A DNA stretch of 64,000 nt from Natronococcus jeotgali DSM 18795 (GTDB lineage Archaea; Halobacteriota; Halobacteria; Halobacteriales; Natrialbaceae), in contig NZ_AOIA01000024.1 of assembly GCF_000337695.1 (NCBI RefSeq), positions 1 to 64,000 on the forward strand, read 5' to 3'. Shown piece after piece: positions 34,300 through 43,668 of the stretch. The notes below the pieces were generated by a model. The model saw only the letters and a program-made list of their open reading frames with translations. It made no database searches and had not been told where the DNA came from. Each line of letters starts with the position of its first letter. Within the stretch, counting starts at the first letter, position 1. The translations under genes and the position numbers were made by a program.

Positions 34300-35271
34300 A
34301 TGCGAATCGTTACGACGCTTCCCTCGGCGACCGAGCTCGTCGCCGCGCTCGGGACCGAGCCCGTCGGCGTCTCCCACGAGTGCGACTATCCGCCGAGCGT
34401 CGCGTCGCTGCCATCGATCACGCGCTCCCGTATCGACGCCGACGCCTCGAGCGAGGAGATCGACCGCCAGGTCCTCGAGATCGGCGAGACCGACGACGGC
34501 GTCTACGAGGTCGACGTCGACCTGCTCGAAGAACTCGAGCCCGACCTGATCGTCACCCAGGGGATGTGCGACGTCTGCGCGGTCGACGAGGCGGTGATCG
34601 CCGACGCGGTCGCGCGGATCGACGCGGATCCCGACGTACTGACCGTCGATCCCCACACCGTCGCGGACGTGCTGGACGACCTCGAGCGGATCGGCCGCGC
34701 GACCGATCGCGAGGAGCGAGCCCGCGAGGTGCGGGCGGAACTCGAGGCGCGGATCGACGCGGTGCGGAACCGCACCGCGGATATCGACGACGGCGATCGA
34801 CCCCGCGTCGCGGTCTTCGACTGGACGGACCCCGCAATGATCGCGGGCCACTGGACGGCCGAACTCGTCGAGTGGGCAGGCGGCGAGTACGGACTGGCCG
34901 ACGTCGGCCAGCGCTCGACGCCCCGCGAGTGGGAAGCAATCCTCGAGTACGATCCCGAACTCGTGGTCGTCGCCCCCTGCGGGTTCGGCCTCGAGCAGAC
35001 GGCGACGAACCGAACGGATCTCACCGACCGCGAGGGCTGGGACGAGCTCGCGGCGGTCCGCGAGGACCGGGTGTGGGCGATGGACGGCCACCACTACCTC
35101 AACCGCCCCGGCCCGCGGCTCGTCGACACCCTCGAGGCGCTTTCGCCGATCGTCCACCCGGAGCGATTCGACGGGCCGCCCGAGTCGGTCGCCGTTCCGT
35201 TCGACGGGCTCGAGGAGTTCGCGTCGAACGCGTCCGGAACGACCGAGACCCGGGCCGATCAGGTGCCCTGA
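34300..35271 (+). CDS. BtuF-like cobalamin/metal-chelate-binding protein without signal peptide
   Basis: 323 residues of a helical-backbone periplasmic-binding fold: MRIVTTLPSATELVAALG at the start, VTQGMCDVCAVD, YDPELVVVAPCGFGLEQT and VWAMDGHHYLNRPGPRLVDTLE are typical of BtuF/FhuD-like class III binding proteins. There is no signal peptide or lipobox, and no BtuC/BtuD genes are nearby, so it is predicted to be cytosolic and may serve cobalamin or corrinoid handling rather than import. The next gene starts 2 bases after its stop. Confidence 0.8.
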   Translation: MRIVTTLPSATELVAALGTEPVGVSHECDYPPSVASLPSITRSRIDADASSEEIDRQVLEIGETDDGVYEVDVDLLEELEPDLIVTQGMCDVCAVDEAVIADAVARIDADPDVLTVDPHTVADVLDDLERIGRATDREERAREVRAELEARIDAVRNRTADIDDGDRPRVAVFDWTDPAMIAGHWTAELVEWAGGEYGLADVGQRSTPREWEAILEYDPELVVVAPCGFGLEQTATNRTDLTDREGWDELAAVREDRVWAMDGHHYLNRPGPRLVDTLEALSPIVHPERFDGPPESVAVPFDGLEEFASNASGTTETRADQVP

Positions 35272-35273
35272 TC

Positions 35274-35684
35274 GTGCTCGCCCTTCCGAAAGCGGTTCGA
35301 GCGGAAATCGTCGAACGGGCTCGAGGCGGGCGTCCGCTCGAGATCTGTGGCGTTCTCGGGGGCGAGTACGACCCGACCGGTCGGAGCGAGGTTGGGTCGC
35401 AGTACCCCGCCGAGAACGTCGCCGAGCATCCCCGCACCCGATACCGGATCGATCCCGAGGAACAGCTCGCGATCTTCGATCGCCTCGAGGCCCGCGACGA
35501 GGAGATCGTCGGCTTCTACCACTCCCACCCGCGGGGCCCGCCCCGCCCGAGCGAGACCGACGCGGCCGACGCGACCTGGTCCGACCGCTCGTACGTCATC
35601 GTCTCGCTTGAGCCCTTCGAGGTCGGCTCCTGGCGCTGGCGCGAGGACGACGGGTTCGAGCGCGAGGACGTCGCCGTCGAGTGA
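35274..35684 (+). CDS. JAMM/MPN+ metalloprotease, desampylase-like
   Basis: 136 residues with GTG start (the preceding stop TGA is at 35269-35271). The complete JAMM motif is present: E23 (LEICGVLGG), then H83-S-H85-P-x6-S93-x2-D96 in FYHSHPRGPPRPSETD. In Haloferax a JAMM protein (HvJAMM1) removes SAMP modifiers from proteins; a homologue of this size and motif fits. It is missing from many annotations when ATG is required, because no ATG exists near this point. Confidence 0.85.
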   Translation: MLALPKAVRAEIVERARGGRPLEICGVLGGEYDPTGRSEVGSQYPAENVAEHPRTRYRIDPEEQLAIFDRLEARDEEIVGFYHSHPRGPPRPSETDAADATWSDRSYVIVSLEPFEVGSWRWREDDGFEREDVAVE

Positions 35685-35694
35685 GCGTCGTCGT

Positions 35695-36750
35695 TCAGCG
35701 ACACCGAACGGTTTCCGACCTCGGGTCCAGTTCCAGACGACCCCCGATCGGCAGCGGCGCGATCGGGGTCGTGTGTCCCCAGTCGAGACCCAGCAGGACG
35801 GGCGCCTCGAGATTGTACCGTCGAACCTGCTCGAGGATCTCGTCGTAGAGTCGGTCGCGGTAGCGCTCCCGCTGCTCGCGGGGCGGTTCCGCCAGGAAGC
35901 TCCGGGTCGGCGGACGCCCGACCACGACGCCGTCGAACCGCTCGAGGAGGCCGCGCTCGCCGAGACACATCAGCGTCCCGCCCACGGTCTCGGGCTCGGG
36001 AATCGATTCGGCGGTCTCGAGACACAGGATCGTCCCGTCCAGATCGGTCGGCGACGGCACGAACCGATCGGTCGCCAGGAACCACTCGACGATCGCGCGA
36101 CAGCCGCCCCACGTTCGGCCCTCGACGGCGTCGGTCCCGCCAGCCCACCGTCGGCCCGGGTTCGGCTCGTACGCCGGCGGGGCGTCCATCTCGGAGGGAT
36201 CGGTCCACCACGTCGAGGGCTCGTCGGTCCACTCCGGGGACGGCTCGAGCCGACCGAGGGCGTCCTCGAAGAACGCGCGCCGACAGTACCGTTCGGTGTA
36301 GGCGGACAGCTCGCCCGGGACGGCGAGTTCGTTCATCAGCTGGGCGCCATTGTACGAGACGACGCCGGCGTTCCACAGCAACAGCTGCAGGGCGGTGTTG
36401 TCGCTCATTCCGTAGAACCGGGTCGCGTTGGCCCGGAGGACGTCGGGATCGAGGTGTTTCAGGATCCGCAGCTGGTCGCTGCCGCCGATGGTCGCGACGA
36501 TCCCGTCGATCTCGGGGTCGCGGAAGGCGGCGTGGACGTCCGCGGCCCTGGCACGGGGGTTGTCGGCGAGGAACGCGTTCCCCTGTCGAGCCGTCGGGTA
36601 GACGACCGGCTCGAGGCCGAACCGTTCCCGCAGTCGCTCGAGACCCAGCTCGAAGACGTGGGGTGCCTCCCGCGCGCCGCCGCTCGAGGGCGCGACGACG
36701 GCGACGCGATCCCCCCGTTCCAGCGGCGGCGGCGTGACGAACTCGGACAT
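35695..36750 (-). CDS. S66 family LD-carboxypeptidase / MccF-like peptidase
   Basis: 351 residues. VAVVAPSSGG near 17-25, IVATIGGSDQLRIL, then the nucleophile S116 in FYGMSDNTAL, GWVQ-equivalent region GGCRAIVEW, Glu in LETAESIPEPE, and LGLDWGHTTP with the catalytic His. Haloarchaea have no murein, so the MccF-like activity on peptide-nucleotide or other amide substrates is more plausible. It converges on the JAMM gene with a 10-base gap. Confidence 0.87.
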   Translation of the reverse strand: MSEFVTPPPLERGDRVAVVAPSSGGAREAPHVFELGLERLRERFGLEPVVYPTARQGNAFLADNPRARAADVHAAFRDPEIDGIVATIGGSDQLRILKHLDPDVLRANATRFYGMSDNTALQLLLWNAGVVSYNGAQLMNELAVPGELSAYTERYCRRAFFEDALGRLEPSPEWTDEPSTWWTDPSEMDAPPAYEPNPGRRWAGGTDAVEGRTWGGCRAIVEWFLATDRFVPSPTDLDGTILCLETAESIPEPETVGGTLMCLGERGLLERFDGVVVGRPPTRSFLAEPPREQRERYRDRLYDEILEQVRRYNLEAPVLLGLDWGHTTPIAPLPIGGRLELDPRSETVRCR

Positions 36751-36818
36751 ACCTCGGTGTCAACCCGAAATGACGTATTTCTGTCGCGGTCGGTCGGCGG
36801 GTGTGGCCCGCGAGGACG

Positions 36819-37265
36819 TTACGCTCCGTCGCCGTTCGCCTCGAGGTCGTCGGCCGCCTGTCGTTTCTTCGCGGCCTCCTCGCGGAACTCCGTGATCCGG
36901 TCCTGGAGCTCGCTCCCGACGAGATACGCGAAGTCGTCGGGCATCAGCCCGCGCTGGACGTCGATCGTCACCATCGTATCGCAGCCCTCGACGATCTCGG
37001 GCGCCCACTTCCCCCGGGCGAGCTTCGACTCGTCGGTGACGACCGCCTCGCCGTCCTCGACGTCGATGAAGGCGGTGACGGTGTTCCAGATTCCCGGATC
37101 GCTGGTCGTCGCCTCGTCGAATAGCCCCTCGAGCCGGCTCTCTTTGATCGGCTCGTCCCGCAGTTCGACGACCAGGTCCTCGAGGGCGTCGGCGATCGCC
37201 TCGTCCTCGGCGGCTCGCTCGCGAAGCGCTTCGGGCCCGGAGTCGTCGCGTCCGGATCGGCTCAT
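36819..37265 (-). CDS. Haloarchaeal hypothetical protein
   Basis: 148 residues, acidic, mixed alpha/beta: an N-terminal helix (PEALRERAAEDEAIADALED), IWNTVTAFIDVEDGEAVVTDES, DTMVTIDVQRGLMPDDFAYLVG, and a C-terminal Lys/Glu-rich helix. I do not recognise a family. The ATG at 37265 gives MSRSGRDDSG; the frame upstream is Gly/Arg-rich and likely non-coding. Confidence 0.65.
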   Translation of the reverse strand: MSRSGRDDSGPEALRERAAEDEAIADALEDLVVELRDEPIKESRLEGLFDEATTSDPGIWNTVTAFIDVEDGEAVVTDESKLARGKWAPEIVEGCDTMVTIDVQRGLMPDDFAYLVGSELQDRITEFREEAAKKRQAADDLEANGDGA

Positions 37266-37366
37266 CGGTCCCCCTCCGTCGCGATCGGTCCGTCGGTCAT
37301 GGACGTGCCTACCCGCCTCGGGACCGTAAACGTACGCTTCCGGGCCGGGAGATCGGCCCGCGGGTC

Positions 37367-38824
37367 TCAGCCCCGATCTCGCAGGACGTCCGGCACCCAC
37401 TTCCGGTTCGGATCGTCGGTTCGCTCCATCCAGTCGACCAGTCGCTCCCGCATCGCCCCGCGGACGTCGGCGTAGTCGGGGTGGTCGATCAGGTTCTGTA
37501 GCTCCGCGGGGTCGGCTGCGAGGTCGTACAGCTCGTCGATATCCGGGCCGTTGTAGACGTACTTGTACCGCGCCGTGCGGACCATCCGCTGGGTGTAGAG
37601 CCCGAACTCCTCGCCGTGGTACTGCGCGAAGACGGAGTCGGGACGCTCCTCGGGATCCTCGCCCTCGAGCAGGGAGACGAGACTCCGGGCGTCGAAGGAC
37701 TCGGGCACCTCGAGGTCACCCATCTCGAGGAAGGTCGCGGCCAGGTCGTGGAGGTGGACGGGCGCCTCGCAGACGGAGCCGGGCTCGACGACGCCCGGCC
37801 AGCGAACCTGCAGCGGGATCCGGTAGGTGTCGTCGTACATCAGCGGCCCCTTATTGAACTGGCGGTGGCCGCCGACGAAGTCGCCGTGGTCCGAGGCGTG
37901 GACGACCGCGGTCTCCTCCTCGAGGCCGCGCTCTTCGAGGACCTCGAGGATTCGCTCGAGCTGGTCGTCGATCATCGTCACGAACCCGCGGTACTTCGCG
38001 ATCGCCTCGGCCCAGGTCTCCCAGTCGAAGTCGGCGACGCCCCGGTAGTGCAGGAAGTTCTCGTGGACCCGCGGCTTCCCGTCGTAGGTCTCGGCGTAGC
38101 TGTCGGGCCGTTCGATCTCCGCGGGGTCGTACATCGAGGCGTAGGGCTCGGGGACGACGTAGGGGTGGTGAGGACCGTAGAAGTCGGCACGGTGGAAGAA
38201 CGGCCCCTCGCGGTCGCCTTCCGCGTGGGCCTCGATCGCATCGATCGTCCGCTCGGCGAGGAAGTACGCCCGCGTGTCCTCGACGTCGACGGGCGTTTTC
38301 GCGGCGACGAAGGTTCCGTCCTCGCTCCCGCCGCGGGTGTAGAGCTCGTCCTCGAGGTCGGTCTCCTCGATCGGCGTCCCGCGCTGGCGGCGGTACTCGC
38401 GGAACGCCTCGTCGATGTCGTCGTGGTGTTTGTCGCTCCCGCCCAGATAGGAGAAGCCGAAGTCCTCGGGCGTCTGGTCGTCGCCGACGTGCCACTTGCC
38501 CGTGTAGGTCAGCTCGTAGCCCGCCTCGGCGAGCAGCCCGGAAAACGTCGGCAGCTCGGTCGGGAGGTTCGCCCGGATCGCGTCGGCCTCGTGGCTGTTG
38601 TTCAGCATGCCGTGGCCGTGGGGGAAGCGTCCGGTCAGCAGGGAGGCCCTGGCGCTCGTACAGATGCTGATCGGCGTGAACGCCCGCTCGAACCGCATCC
38701 CCTCCCTCGAGAGCCGATCCATCGTCGCCGTCTCGACGGACGGGCCGTCGGGCGCGGAGTAGTCGTACCGTTCCTGATCGGTGAGGACCAACAACACGTT
38801 CGGACGACCGTCGGCGTTTGCCAT
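37367..38824 (-). CDS. Sulfatase (arylsulfatase / choline-sulfatase type)
   Basis: 485 residues. RPNVLLVLTDQERYD holds the first metal ligands. The formylglycine position is C55 in ISICTSARASLLTGR (C-T-S-A-R), where the canonical motif has Pro or Ala as third residue. YTGKWHVGDDQ, FFHRADFYGPHHPYV and HASDHGDFVGGHRQF complete the active site. No signal peptide, so it is predicted cytosolic. No formylglycine-generating enzyme gene is visible in the window. Cys at the key place means it could still be activated. Confidence 0.87.
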   Translation of the reverse strand: MANADGRPNVLLVLTDQERYDYSAPDGPSVETATMDRLSREGMRFERAFTPISICTSARASLLTGRFPHGHGMLNNSHEADAIRANLPTELPTFSGLLAEAGYELTYTGKWHVGDDQTPEDFGFSYLGGSDKHHDDIDEAFREYRRQRGTPIEETDLEDELYTRGGSEDGTFVAAKTPVDVEDTRAYFLAERTIDAIEAHAEGDREGPFFHRADFYGPHHPYVVPEPYASMYDPAEIERPDSYAETYDGKPRVHENFLHYRGVADFDWETWAEAIAKYRGFVTMIDDQLERILEVLEERGLEEETAVVHASDHGDFVGGHRQFNKGPLMYDDTYRIPLQVRWPGVVEPGSVCEAPVHLHDLAATFLEMGDLEVPESFDARSLVSLLEGEDPEERPDSVFAQYHGEEFGLYTQRMVRTARYKYVYNGPDIDELYDLAADPAELQNLIDHPDYADVRGAMRERLVDWMERTDDPNRKWVPDVLRDRG

Positions 38825-39130
38825 CGGCCGTCGTACGGCGGGGCCGCAGTTAACTCTTGGAGGCGACACCCCGGAGACGGCGAGCGACGGGACGGTCGGT
38901 GACCGGTACCCGCTTCACTAAGATCGATCGGAACGACCCTACGGGTAGATGACCTCGAGCGAGCTGCGGTTTCGAGACCGTCCCCCCGACCGTACGCGCT
39001 CGCTTGCGCTTGTCCTCGGGGGAGGGGTTCCCGCCTTCCGCGGCACGCGTTCCGACGTCCGCTCACGACGTCAGGACGCGCTTGTCTCGGGGTCCCGGCG
39101 AGAATCCTGCCAGGTCGAGCGGAGGGAGTT
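38825..39130. other. Intergenic stretch between divergently oriented ends
   Basis: It lies upstream of the sulfatase gene and downstream of tfb. Only low-quality Arg/Ser-rich frames occur. I see nothing else in it beyond a possible sulfatase promoter. Confidence 0.5.
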
Positions 39131-40090
39131 CTACCGGTGGATATCCAACAGCTCTATCTGCTCCTGATACCGGTTGCGAATCGTCACCTCGGTCACTTGC
39201 GCCACCTCGGCGACGGCTTTCTGCGTCCGTTTCTCGTTACAGAGCAGTGCGGCGGCGTAGATCGCGGCCGCGGCGAATCCGGACGGGCCGCGGCCCGATA
39301 GTAACGGATCGGCGGTCTCGTCGATGATCTCGTTCGCCTTCACTTTCACCTCCTGGGGAAGATCGAGCTTCGAACTGAATCGCGGGACGTACTGTTTCGG
39401 ATCGATCGGCAGTAGCTCGAGGCCGAGTTCGTTCGAGACGTATCGGTACGTGCGGCTGATCTCGAGACGCTCGACCCGTGAAACGTCGGCGATCTCCTCC
39501 AGCGAACGCGGGATCCCCTCCCGTCGACAGCCCGCGTAGAGTGCGGCCGTGGCCACTCCCTCGATCGACCGTCCGCGGATCAGATCCTCGTCCAACGCCC
39601 GCCGGTAGATCACGCTCGCCACCTCGCGAACGTCTCGCGGAACGCCCAGCGCGCTCGCCATCCGATCGATTTCGCTGAGCGCAAACTGGAGGTTCCGCTC
39701 CCCGGCATCCTTCGTCCGGATTCGCTTCTGCCACTTCCGCAGCCGGTGCATCTGCGATCGTTTGTCGGACGATATCGCGCGACCGTACGCGTCTTTGTTC
39801 TTCCAATCGATCTCGGTGGTCAGCCCTTTGTCGTGCAGCGTGGTGGTGGTCGGCGCACCGACTCTGGACTTCTCCTGTCGCTCCTGGTGATTGAACGCCC
39901 GCCACTCCGGACCGGAATCTACGAGCTCCTCCTCGATAACGAGGCCGCACTCTTCGCAGATCCGTTCCCCGCGGCTGGACCGGTGGACGATCTCGTCCGA
40001 GTCACACCCCGGACAGGTGTCGTTCCCAGTTTCGTCCTCGGAGCGCTCCGTTTCGTGCTCTCCGTCGTCGAGCCGGGCAGACCAAACCAT
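39131..40090 (-). CDS. tfb: Transcription initiation factor TFB
   Basis: 319 residues, full TFIIB layout: a zinc ribbon with CPGC (26-29) and CEEC (46-49 region), the B-finger/linker ([20 protein letters not shown]), and two cyclin-like repeats with HTH ends ([23 protein letters not shown] and [20 protein letters not shown]). It brings RNA polymerase to TBP-bound promoters. Haloarchaea encode several paralogues and I cannot tell which one this is. The TATA-like CTTTATC 27 bases before the ATG suggests a leaderless message. Confidence 0.95.
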   Translation of the reverse strand: MVWSARLDDGEHETERSEDETGNDTCPGCDSDEIVHRSSRGERICEECGLVIEEELVDSGPEWRAFNHQERQEKSRVGAPTTTTLHDKGLTTEIDWKNKDAYGRAISSDKRSQMHRLRKWQKRIRTKDAGERNLQFALSEIDRMASALGVPRDVREVASVIYRRALDEDLIRGRSIEGVATAALYAGCRREGIPRSLEEIADVSRVERLEISRTYRYVSNELGLELLPIDPKQYVPRFSSKLDLPQEVKVKANEIIDETADPLLSGRGPSGFAAAAIYAAALLCNEKRTQKAVAEVAQVTEVTIRNRYQEQIELLDIHR

Positions 40091-40467
40091 GGTTTTCCAC
40101 AGACGGACCGCTGGAGGATAAAGTTTGAATTATCCGTTTGACACCTACCGCAGAGGGCGAGCCGCTACGCGTCGGGACGGGCGCCCATCTCGCGTTCACT
40201 CGGGAGGCCGACGAGCGGGAGCTCCAGCCGGCGTTCGCGTGGGACGCCGAGGCGGCGATCAGCTCGAACCGGAAGATCCGGAACCTCGAGCGAACGGAAG
40301 ATGCCGGGTCTGCCTCGCTCACGATCGCGAGCGCTTCGAGGCGCTTCCGGAGCCGCTCGAGAGCCTCACGTGGTCTCGAAAGGACTCCCGGTGACAGGCG
40401 TCGGCTCGAAGTTCGGTTCCCCGGTGCGGATCACATAATTCAAGAGATCGTACTCGAAACTCCGCCT
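40091..40467. other. Gap upstream of tfb and of the small Cys protein
   Basis: It includes the tfb promoter at about 40117-40123 on the minus strand (CTTTATC), and near 40433-40441 a TATA-like CATAATTC on the plus strand. Open frames in between are continuous with the small Cys protein but look like shadow coding. Nothing else could be supported. Confidence 0.5.
40117..40123 (-). promoter_or_regulatory. TATA-like box for tfb
   Basis: CTTTATC on the minus strand, 27-33 bases before the ATG at 40090. Confidence 0.5.
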
Positions 40468-40626
40468 GTGCCAATCGCGTACTGCGAGGAGTGCGACTGG
40501 AGCCGCCGCGTCGAGGACGACGCCGACGGCGAGCTCAACGAGGCGATGATCCGCCACTACGTCGAGACCGGTCACTCGGTCGAGCAACGCGAGCTCCGGG
40601 AGTCGGATCGCGAACTCGAGTCGTAG
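40468..40626 (+). CDS. Small Cys-containing acidic protein (possible zinc finger)
   Basis: 52 residues from GTG: MPIAYCEECDWSRRVEDDADGELNEAMIRHYVETGHSVE (first 39 given only as two blocks: MPIAYCEECDW and IRHYVETGHSVE). One CxxC pair plus two His (H-x(6)-H) could bind zinc as a treble-clef-like mini-fold, seen in many haloarchaeal mini-proteins. No ATG is available; a TATA-like box about 30 bases upstream favours the GTG. A longer open frame to 40138 exists but has unlikely composition. Confidence 0.55.
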   Translation: MPIAYCEECDWSRRVEDDADGELNEAMIRHYVETGHSVEQRELRESDRELES

Positions 40627-40649
40627 CGGCCGCGGTCGTTCCCTTCCAC

Positions 40650-42080
40650 TCAGCCGTCGGCCCGGGGCTCGACGTTCCCCGGGAGCCGGAACAGGTTCTC
40701 CGGATCGTACTCGGTCTTGAGCTCGACCATCCGACCGTAGTTGTCGCCGTAGCGCAGCCTCGCGGGCTCGGCCTCCAGCCCGGGGAAGTTACCGTACCGC
40801 CCCGAGGCGACCGACAGCGCCTCCGCCTTCGCGATGACTGCGCGGGCCCACTCGAGGTTCGCGTCGTCGGCGTCGGGGTCCTCCCAGTTCGCCTCGACGG
40901 TGAGCATGTGGGGTTTGTCGCGGTGCCAGAACGCCGTCGCGTCGCGGGGAACGTCGGCGACCGTCCCGTCGAGGTGCCAGAGGTCGATCGTCGACAGCGC
41001 CGACGGCGCGGACTCGGTGTGCTCGAGCATGAGATCGACGACCTCGTCGGTGTACTCCTCGAGGTAGATCGCCTTCCAGTAGTACCGGAGGCCGTCCGGG
41101 TAGTCCTCGTCGAGCATCGACTGCAGGTCGACGTACGCCATCTCCCCGCTGAGATCGACCAGCGGTTCCGCACTCTCGAGTAGCGACCCGAAGACCTCGT
41201 CGGCGTCTGCGGGGTCGCCGCGCGAGGAGCCGAGCATCCCGATCGCGGGCTCACCCCACGACTCCTCGGGGAACTCCTCGAGGTCGGGAACGTGGGCGGT
41301 AAAGGCGAGCACGCCCGCGTTTCGCGGCGCGTCGGCGATCCACTCCCGGTAGCGGGCCATCACCGCGGGCGCGTCGTCGGCGCGGAACCAGGGGAAGAAG
41401 GCGGACACCTCGGGGCCGACCTCGTGGAGTTCGTACTCGAAGGAGGTGACGATCCCGAGGGCACCCCCGCCGCCCCGCAGTCCCCAGAACAGGTCCGGGT
41501 TCCGTTCGTCGCTCGCCGTCCGAACCCGTCCGTCGGCGGTGACGACGTCGACGCTCACCAGGTTGTCCAGCGCCAGTCCGTACTCGCGGCTGAGGTGGCC
41601 GTACCCCCCGTTGAGCGTCAGCCCCGCGATCCCGGTCTGGGAGACCGCGCCGAGTGCGGTCGCGAGGCCGAACAGCTGCGTCTCGCGGTCGACGTCGCCC
41701 AGCGTCGCCCCGCCCTCGGCCCGCACCGTCCCCGCCTCGCGGTCGACTCGTACGGCGGTCATCTCCGAGAGGTCGACGACGAGCCCGCCGTCGTTGACCG
41801 CCGTCCCGGCGACGTTGTGCCCGCCGCCCCGGACGGCGACCTCGAGGCCCTCCTCGCGGGCGAAGTTCACCGCCGCGACGACGTCCGCCACGCCGGAACA
41901 GCGGGCGACGACCGCCGGGTAGCGATCGATCATCCCGTTCCAGATCTCGCGCGCGTCGTCGTACGTCGGATCGGACGGGCGAACGACCTCGCCCGCGAAA
42001 TCGGCCGCGAGCGACGCGACGGCCTCCTTCGAGAGGGTCGCGAACGACTCCTCGCCAGGTGTCTTGTCAACAGTGCCCAT
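40650..42080 (-). CDS. FAD-linked oxidase (berberine-bridge-enzyme-like)
   Basis: 476 residues of the PCMH/FAD_binding_4 fold. EVAVRGGGHNVAGTAVNDGG contains the His that commonly carries the FAD; TGIAGLTLNGGYGHLSREYGLA and DNLVSVDVVTADG are next. The C-terminal YGDNYGRMVELKTEYDPENLFR is the BBE motif. Such enzymes oxidise sugars or alkaloid-like substrates; no substrate can be assigned here. No signal peptide. Confidence 0.88.
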   Translation of the reverse strand: MGTVDKTPGEESFATLSKEAVASLAADFAGEVVRPSDPTYDDAREIWNGMIDRYPAVVARCSGVADVVAAVNFAREEGLEVAVRGGGHNVAGTAVNDGGLVVDLSEMTAVRVDREAGTVRAEGGATLGDVDRETQLFGLATALGAVSQTGIAGLTLNGGYGHLSREYGLALDNLVSVDVVTADGRVRTASDERNPDLFWGLRGGGGALGIVTSFEYELHEVGPEVSAFFPWFRADDAPAVMARYREWIADAPRNAGVLAFTAHVPDLEEFPEESWGEPAIGMLGSSRGDPADADEVFGSLLESAEPLVDLSGEMAYVDLQSMLDEDYPDGLRYYWKAIYLEEYTDEVVDLMLEHTESAPSALSTIDLWHLDGTVADVPRDATAFWHRDKPHMLTVEANWEDPDADDANLEWARAVIAKAEALSVASGRYGNFPGLEAEPARLRYGDNYGRMVELKTEYDPENLFRLPGNVEPRADG

Positions 42081-42180
42081 GTTCGAACGGACGCGTCCGG
42101 TGTAGATAACGTCGTAGTCACGGGGGCGGGACGATCAGCCGAACGGGGACGTCGACTGTCGTTCGTGGTCGGCCGGGCCG

Positions 42181-43527
42181 TCACCGCTCCGTCGGAGAGG
42201 CCGAGGACGGGACGGTCGTCCGCGTCTCGCTATCGGGACCGCGGTCCTCGGCGACGACGTACTGCACCTCGACGGTCGGACCGTCGGCGGTCGTTCCGAT
42301 CGCTTCGGAGAGTCGATCGGCCAACCCCGGAACCGGTCCCGGGTCCGAAGCGACGATCGTGACGGTGATCCGATCGACCGACTGGATCGGGTAGTTCTCG
42401 TCGAGTTCGACCGCGACGTCCCCGGCCTCGAGCTCCTCGTACTGGGGTTGCTCGAGTACCACCGAGACCTCCTCCTCGGCCGACGACTCGAGCTGGGTCG
42501 TCTGGAAGTCCAACAGGGTGATGCCCGCCAGCGGCGCGGCCAGCACCAGCAGCGCGATCCCGAAGACGGCCGCGTACCTGTAGGTCGGCCCGCGGGTCGG
42601 CGAGACCTCGAACAGCCCTTGCGGCCGGTAGCCGGCGATCCACAGCGTGGCGATCGCCGCGAGGTTGATCGACAGCAGGTTGACGGCGACGAGCACGCCC
42701 GCACCCAGGGCCGCGCCGTACATCCCCCAGGCGACCGTGATGCCGACCGCGGCGGCGGGCGGGATGAGCGCGGCGGCGATCATCACGCCGACGATCGCCT
42801 CCGAGAATCCCCGCGTGAGACTCAGGATGCCCGCGACGCCGGCACCCAGCGCCACGGCGATCGAGAACAGGTTCGGCGAGACCCGCTCCTCGAGTTCGGT
42901 GGCGACGACGATGTCGACCCCCGCGGGCTCGAGGCCGGCCAGCCGCGCGAGGGTCGCGAGGCCGATCGACGCGGCGACGACCAGTCCGACACCGACGGCC
43001 TGGTACCGGAATCCGGTCGACTTGAGGGCGTCGTCGCCGGTGACGATCCCGATACTGGCGGCGAGTGCGGGGCCGAGCAGCGGCGCGATCACCATCGAGC
43101 CGACGACGACCGCCGGGGAGTCCGCGAGCAGTCCGGACGTGGCGACGACGGCGCTGATGAGCAGCATGACCGCGTAGATCGAAAACTGCGGCGTGAACTC
43201 CTCGGCTTTGGTCCGGAGCACCTGCCTCGAGGTGCGCGAACCTCGCCGTCCGCCCCGGCCGTACTGGTCCCGGAGCGTCGTGAACTCCTCGGAGATGACC
43301 GTCTCGGCGTCGATCACCACGACCCGTGCGTCGTCGCTCACGCCCGCCCGCCGCAGGCGATCGAGCACCGGTTCGACCGCCCGCGTCGGCAGCGGGAACC
43401 GAACGACGGCCGTGTACCCCCTGCCGCTGGTCTCGTCGCTGACGACGTACTCGATCTCCTCGTCCTCGAGGATGTTCAGGACGGCCTGTCGTCGCCCCTC
43501 CGGCACCGCGATCTCGAGATAGCGCAT
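42181..43527 (-). CDS. DUF389 / TIGR00341 family membrane protein, second copy
   Basis: 448 residues with the same architecture as the gene at 9229: a soluble N-terminal domain (MRYLEIAVPEGRRQAVLNILEDEEIEYVVSDE), membrane segments with SPAVVVGSMVIAPLLGPALA and ALIPPAAAVGITVAWGM, and a soluble tail (ELEAGDVAVELDENYPIQSVDRITVT). Similar motifs such as DENYPIQS occur in both copies. The two are diverged in much of the rest, so this is old paralogy. Confidence 0.87.
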   Translation of the reverse strand: MRYLEIAVPEGRRQAVLNILEDEEIEYVVSDETSGRGYTAVVRFPLPTRAVEPVLDRLRRAGVSDDARVVVIDAETVISEEFTTLRDQYGRGGRRGSRTSRQVLRTKAEEFTPQFSIYAVMLLISAVVATSGLLADSPAVVVGSMVIAPLLGPALAASIGIVTGDDALKSTGFRYQAVGVGLVVAASIGLATLARLAGLEPAGVDIVVATELEERVSPNLFSIAVALGAGVAGILSLTRGFSEAIVGVMIAAALIPPAAAVGITVAWGMYGAALGAGVLVAVNLLSINLAAIATLWIAGYRPQGLFEVSPTRGPTYRYAAVFGIALLVLAAPLAGITLLDFQTTQLESSAEEEVSVVLEQPQYEELEAGDVAVELDENYPIQSVDRITVTIVASDPGPVPGLADRLSEAIGTTADGPTVEVQYVVAEDRGPDSETRTTVPSSASPTER

Positions 43528-43668
43528 GGGGGGACGTCCACCGAGCGACGAATAATACGGTGGGACCGTCGGCCGGGGCGCTACCGGACCGCGAAGCGAC
43601 TCGAGGCCGGTACTCGTCGTCGGCAGTCGGGCGCGGATCGTCAGGCCAGCCCTCGAGCTCGCTGCCCG

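Noticed and set aside
40138-40467. Upstream extension of the 52-residue Cys protein to 162 residues
   Set aside because: The extra residues are Arg/Ser-rich without family-like pattern and a TATA-like box lies just before the GTG at 40468.
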